Of a stretch of DNA of 64,000 nucleotides, positions 60,746 through 64,000 are shown in pieces. A model generated the notes under the pieces. It was not told the DNA's origin. It ran no database searches and was given only the letters and a program-made list of their open reading frames with translations. The stretch spans positions 205,741 through 269,740 of the forward strand of contig NZ_JAFFSU010000012.1 of the NCBI RefSeq assembly GCF_017948455.1, given 5' to 3'. Position numbers and translations under genes: made by a program. The DNA is from Streptomyces sp. GESEQ-4 (lineage in GTDB: Bacteria; Actinomycetota; Actinomycetes; Streptomycetales; Streptomycetaceae). How positions within the stretch are numbered: position 1 is the stretch's first letter; each line of letters starts with the position of its first letter.

Positions 60746-63187
60746 TCACACCACAGCGCCTGAACCCCGCGCCCGCCCGCGTCGCTCCAGCGGACTGCGC
60801 GTTCCGCCGTCCTCGCCGCGCCTGGGGCGCACCGGCGGCGCCGGGCGGCTGCCCTCGAGCTGCACGGCGATCGGCACGGCGGTGAACACCGTCGACGCCA
60901 TACCGATCACCACGCCGGCGATCAGCGCCAGGGAGAAGTCCGCGAGGGAGTCACCGCCGAGCACGGCCAGGGCGACCAGGATGAACAGCGCGCCCATACC
61001 GGTGTTCACCGTGCGCGGCAGCGTCTGGATGACGGCCTTGTTCGCGGTGGTTTCCAGGTCCGCCGCCGGATCGCGGCGGCGCGCCTCGCGCACCCGGTCG
61101 AAGACGACGACGGTGTCATTGACGGAGTACCCGATGATCGTGAGCAGGGCCGCCAGGAAGATGCTGTCGACGGGCTTGCCGAGCCAGGCGAACAGGCCCA
61201 CCACGAGCAGCACGTCGTGCACCATGGCCGATACGGCCGCGGCGGCGAACGTCCACCGGAACCGCACGCTGAGGTAGATCAGCTGGGCGGCGACGGCGAT
61301 GCCGAGCGCGATGAGCGCGTTCTGGCGCAGTTCGGCGCCGAGGCTCGGTCCGATCAGCTCGTCCCGCTCGACGGTGACCTCGCCGCCCTCCTTCGCCAGC
61401 GCCGTTTTGATCGTGTGCTGCTGGTCGTTGCTCAGCTCACCGGTGCGTACCGAGATGTCCCCGTCCCCCGACTCCTGCACCACCGCGCGCGGGAACCCGG
61501 CCTCCGTGACCGCCGTGCGCGCCGCGTCCACGTCCACGGGCCTGCTGGTGCTGTACTGCACCAGGCGCCCGCCGGTGAACTCCACCCCGAAGTCCAGGCC
61601 GCGCAGGCCGATTCCGACGACGGCGACCACGATCAGCAGCGCGCTGACGCCGAGCCAGCGGCGCCGATGGTGCACCAGGCGGGGTTTGCGGTGCGCGAGC
61701 CAGGCGCGCACCCGGCCGGTGGAGGTGATCCCGGTCAGGCCGGGCCGGCCCCGCACGAAGCGGCGCCGGATCGCGAAGTCGGCGAGGACCCGGGTGATCA
61801 CCAGGGCCGAGATCATCGAGACGAGGACACCGATGGAGAGCGTGACGCCGAAGCCCTTGACGGGTCCGGTCGCGAAGAAGAAGAGCAGCCCGGACGCGAG
61901 CAGCGTGGTCACATTCGAGTCGACGACCGCGCTCCACGTCTTGCCGAAGGCGGTGCGCAGCGGCTTGTCGAGGCGGGCCGGGGCCGACTTCAAAGCGCGG
62001 GCACTCTGATACTCCTCGTCGACGACCGCGCTCCACGTCTTGCCGAAGGCGGTGCGCAGCGGCTTGTCCAGGCGCGACGGACCCGACTTCAGGGCGCGGG
62101 CTCCCAGATACTCCTCGCGGGCACGCTCGAAGACCAGCACGTTCGCGTCCACCGCCATGCCGATCGCCAGGACGAAACCGGCGAGTCCGGGCAGGGTCAG
62201 GGTCGCGCCCAGGGCGACCAGTGCGGCGTAGGAGATCAGCCCGTACAGCGCGAGCGCGATGGTGGCCAGGGCGCCGAGCAGCCGGTAGACGACGAGGATG
62301 AACAGCCCCGTCAGGGCGAGCCCGATGATCGCGGCCTGAGTGCTGGCGGCGATGGCGTCGGCACCGAGCGTGGGGCCGACGGTGCGCTGCTCCACGACCT
62401 CCACGGGCACCGGCAGCGCACCGCCCTTCACGAGCGCGGCCAGATCGCGGGCCTCCTCCCGGTCGAAACCGCCGGTGATCTGCGTGGAGCCGCCGGAGAT
62501 ACCGACCTTGCACGCCACATCCGCGTTGACGCCGGGCGCCGAGAGGACCTTGCCGTCCAGGACGATGGCGACGCGCCGCTCGGGGGCGCCCTGCGGGGCA
62601 CAGGCCGCCGCCCCGGTGACCCGTGCCCAGTCCTTGCCTGCCTGCCCGCGGAAGGTGAGGTCGACCATCCAGCCCGACATCTGCTGCTGGTCGAGCACGG
62701 CCTCGGCGTCCTTGACGCCCTCGCCGGTGAGGGCGGTGGGCCCGAGCTCGAGGAACGCCCCCTTCTGGTCGGGGTCGGCCAGGGTGCGCGAGCCGTCCTC
62801 GGCCGGCTTCCCCTTGTTTTTGCCCTGCTCATCCGTCGCACCCCGCACCGGGTGGACGGTCAACTGGGCAGTGCGGCCGATGACTTCGGCGGCCTCGCGC
62901 GGGTCCTGCAGGCCGGGCAGCTCGACGAAGATCCGCTGCTGTCCGGACCGGTACAGGCTCGGCTCGGACACGCCGAGCGCGTCGACCCGCTGGCGGAGCA
63001 CCTCCAGGGCCCGCTGGGTCGATTCGGCATTGGCCTCGACGACGGGTGAGTCCTTGGTCTCCAGGACGATCTGGGTGCCGCCGCGCAGGTCGAGGCCGAG
63101 GCGGGCGGACTGGGTGAGAGCGAAGAAGAGCGAGGCGGCGATCACACCTAGGGCGACGATCGCCCGCCACATGGGCGCGCGAGACAT
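60746..63187 (-). CDS. SecDF fusion protein with a duplicated SecD segment
   Basis: An 813-residue RND-type accessory translocase that uses proton flow to aid Sec export. The SecD half starts with a span, LGLDLRGGTQIVLE, and the P1 domain; the SecF half has LDFGVEFTGGRLVQYS and GYSVNDTVVVFDRVRE. Twelve spans are expected. Most streptomycetes also have separate secD and secF, so this fused copy is an extra paralogue. A 33-residue segment before SNVTT is tandemly repeated. ATG 63187 has ggag five bases upstream; upstream in-frame codons encode an Arg-rich stretch that is not family-like. Confidence 0.88.
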   Translation of the reverse strand: MSRAPMWRAIVALGVIAASLFFALTQSARLGLDLRGGTQIVLETKDSPVVEANAESTQRALEVLRQRVDALGVSEPSLYRSGQQRIFVELPGLQDPREAAEVIGRTAQLTVHPVRGATDEQGKNKGKPAEDGSRTLADPDQKGAFLELGPTALTGEGVKDAEAVLDQQQMSGWMVDLTFRGQAGKDWARVTGAAACAPQGAPERRVAIVLDGKVLSAPGVNADVACKVGISGGSTQITGGFDREEARDLAALVKGGALPVPVEVVEQRTVGPTLGADAIAASTQAAIIGLALTGLFILVVYRLLGALATIALALYGLISYAALVALGATLTLPGLAGFVLAIGMAVDANVLVFERAREEYLGARALKSGPSRLDKPLRTAFGKTWSAVVDEEYQSARALKSAPARLDKPLRTAFGKTWSAVVDSNVTTLLASGLLFFFATGPVKGFGVTLSIGVLVSMISALVITRVLADFAIRRRFVRGRPGLTGITSTGRVRAWLAHRKPRLVHHRRRWLGVSALLIVVAVVGIGLRGLDFGVEFTGGRLVQYSTSRPVDVDAARTAVTEAGFPRAVVQESGDGDISVRTGELSNDQQHTIKTALAKEGGEVTVERDELIGPSLGAELRQNALIALGIAVAAQLIYLSVRFRWTFAAAAVSAMVHDVLLVVGLFAWLGKPVDSIFLAALLTIIGYSVNDTVVVFDRVREARRRDPAADLETTANKAVIQTLPRTVNTGMGALFILVALAVLGGDSLADFSLALIAGVVIGMASTVFTAVPIAVQLEGSRPAPPVRPRRGEDGGTRSPLERRGRARGSGAVV
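61919..62116. repeat. 99-bp tandem duplication inside the secDF gene
   Basis: Two units, 61919-62017 and 62018-62116, abut exactly. They encode 33 residues each, both ending RLDKPLRTAFGKTWSAVVD; differences are L/Q, G/S, G/A and S/A. The copies have diverged, so the duplication is not an assembly stutter. Confidence 0.93.
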
Positions 63188-63249
63188 GAGTTCTCCACGA
63201 TGGGCAGGCAGACGGAGTCGACGTCTGCGCCGGGCGCGGAGGCGAACGG

Positions 63250-63666
63250 TCAGGCGTCGATACGGACTTCGGTGCTCCATCGGGACGGCGGGCCACGCGG
63301 GCGACACGTGTGGGCGCCCCGGCTCGCTCCCGCGTCCGCGGCCGCCACGGCCACGTCGGGACCGCCGACAGCGCGGTGCGGGGCCGCGTCCCCGGTGCCA
63401 GGGCCCAGGAAGCCGTGGAACGGGTACGGCACGACGTCAGCGTGGCCGAGAACGGGACGCGCCACGGCGACGGGTCGCGGCGCGTCGGCGGTCGCGGACG
63501 CCTGCGCGATCGCCGTCGCGGTCACTGTCGCGGCCGTGCCCGTCGAGGACGGGCGGGACGCCGGCACCGACTTGGCCGACACCGGCAGGAGGAAGGTCAG
63601 GACCGCGAGCAGCGCGGAGAGCACGACGACGGCCGGGCGCGTGGGGTGTGCGCGGTGCTGCTGCAC
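63250..63666 (-). CDS. Small exported protein, unknown function
   Basis: A 138-residue candidate with a clear N-terminal signal (PAVVVLSALLAVLTFLLPVSA) followed by Ala/Pro/Thr-rich, low-complexity sequence. GTG 63666 has aagagg close upstream. No family recognised. It lies upstream of secDF on the same strand; coding status rests on the signal peptide and codon bias, so moderate. Confidence 0.5.
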   Translation of the reverse strand: MQQHRAHPTRPAVVVLSALLAVLTFLLPVSAKSVPASRPSSTGTAATVTATAIAQASATADAPRPVAVARPVLGHADVVPYPFHGFLGPGTGDAAPHRAVGGPDVAVAAADAGASRGAHTCRPRGPPSRWSTEVRIDA

Positions 63667-63837
63667 GCCTCTTGCCCCCCGGTCAAGTCGTCGTACGGAA
63701 TCAGCAGTTGGGCACTGCGAGCCGACGGCTCGGTTCGTCCGGCCGTCAGTGACACGAACGTCGTCGGGCGTCCTGAGGTTCCCGACTCACCGCACGAGGG
63801 TTGCTGCCACGGATCGTCGCAGGCGGGCTCGGTGCGC

Positions 63838-64000
63838 TCAGCGGCGCCTGCGTACGAGGTACAGCGCGCCGCCCGTGGTGAGCAGGAAGACGACGGTGGC
63901 GGCGAGGGCACCGGGCGGTGTGCCGAGGCCGGTGCGGGCGAGTTCGTCGGCGAAGGGGAGGGGGGGGGGGGGGGGGGGGGCGGAGGCGTCGGCGGGTGGT
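63838..64000 (-). CDS. C-terminal part of an LAXTG-anchored wall protein (truncated by window edge)
   Basis: The last 53 codons of a gene that continues beyond the window. A proline-rich wall-spanning stretch, the sorting motif LARTG, a hydrophobic span (TVVFLLTTGGALYLV) and RRRR tail are seen. LAXTG is the motif used by class E sortases in streptomycetes. The proline stretch is encoded by a run of 21 G on the plus strand. Confidence 0.8.
   Translation of the reverse strand, partial: PPADASAPPPPPPLPFADELARTGLGTPPGALAATVVFLLTTGGALYLVRRRR
63960..63980. repeat. Homopolymer of 21 G in the wall-protein gene
   Basis: Bases 63960-63980 are all G (C on the coding strand) and encode about six consecutive prolines just upstream of the LARTG motif. 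The frame is open on both sides at this length. Confidence 0.85.

Overview
The window reads as chromosomal DNA of a Streptomyces. GC is very high with strong third-position GC, GTG and TTG starts are common, genes overlap by ATGA or GTGA, and the gene content is typical of the genus: CebR/CebEFG/BglC, CslA/GlxA, class F sortase, ANTAR regulator and LAXTG wall protein. From memory the order resembles the S. coelicolor region from cebR (SCO2794) past cslA-glxA (SCO2836-2837). I see no insertion sequence, prophage, integrase, CRISPR array or biosynthetic megagene. Apart from three identical tRNA-Lys genes and local duplications this is core chromosome.

Layout. 0-7 kb: tRNA-His, a GNAT acetyltransferase and the cellooligosaccharide regulon (cebR divergent from cebEFG, then bglC) with two CebR operators. 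7-13.5 kb: a minus-strand galactoside operon (binding protein, two permeases, GH36, GH42) with no ATPase or regulator of its own. 13.7-19.7 kb: CBM2-GH18 chitinase, a two-component system, a small membrane-anchored protein, a spermidine-synthase-like protein and an unknown. 19.9-23.1 kb: a helix-turn-helix regulator with helical repeats, a histidine phosphatase and a PAP2 membrane phosphatase. 23.0-27.1 kb: three overlapping genes, a Cas4/RecB-type nuclease with four candidate Fe-S cysteines, an unrecognised 529-residue protein and an SF1 helicase, behind a promoter resembling the RecA-independent DNA-damage promoter. 27.3-32.2 kb: two small conserved genes, tRNA-Lys, an M6-type protease and a PAS-GGDEF-EAL protein (CdgA-like). 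32.2-44.5 kb: catabolism and uptake (LLM oxygenase, amidase, hydroxyacid dehydrogenase, two maleate-isomerase-family proteins, PucR regulator, PETase-like polyester hydrolase, DUF3830 protein, EhuBCDA-like transporter, IclR regulator). 44.5-56 kb: second and third tRNA-Lys, acyl-CoA ligase, AA10 LPMO, SPFH protein, NlpC/P60 protein and the cellulose-like glycan locus cslA-glxA-cslZ. 56-64 kb: a broken GAF-ANTAR gene, class F sortase with a secreted partner, HAD phosphatase, flavin monooxygenase, SecDF with an internal duplication, and a truncated LAXTG wall protein carrying a 21-G tract.

How it works together. The left third forages polysaccharides: CebR derepresses cellobiose/cellotriose uptake and BglC hydrolyses the sugar inside the cell. 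A parallel operon does the same for alpha- and beta-galactosides. The chitinase and LPMO both carry DasR-like sites. The right third builds and remodels the envelope. The nuclease-helicase operon in the middle is the best candidate here for a poorly described system; I infer a split Dna2-like DNA-processing machine expressed on DNA damage.
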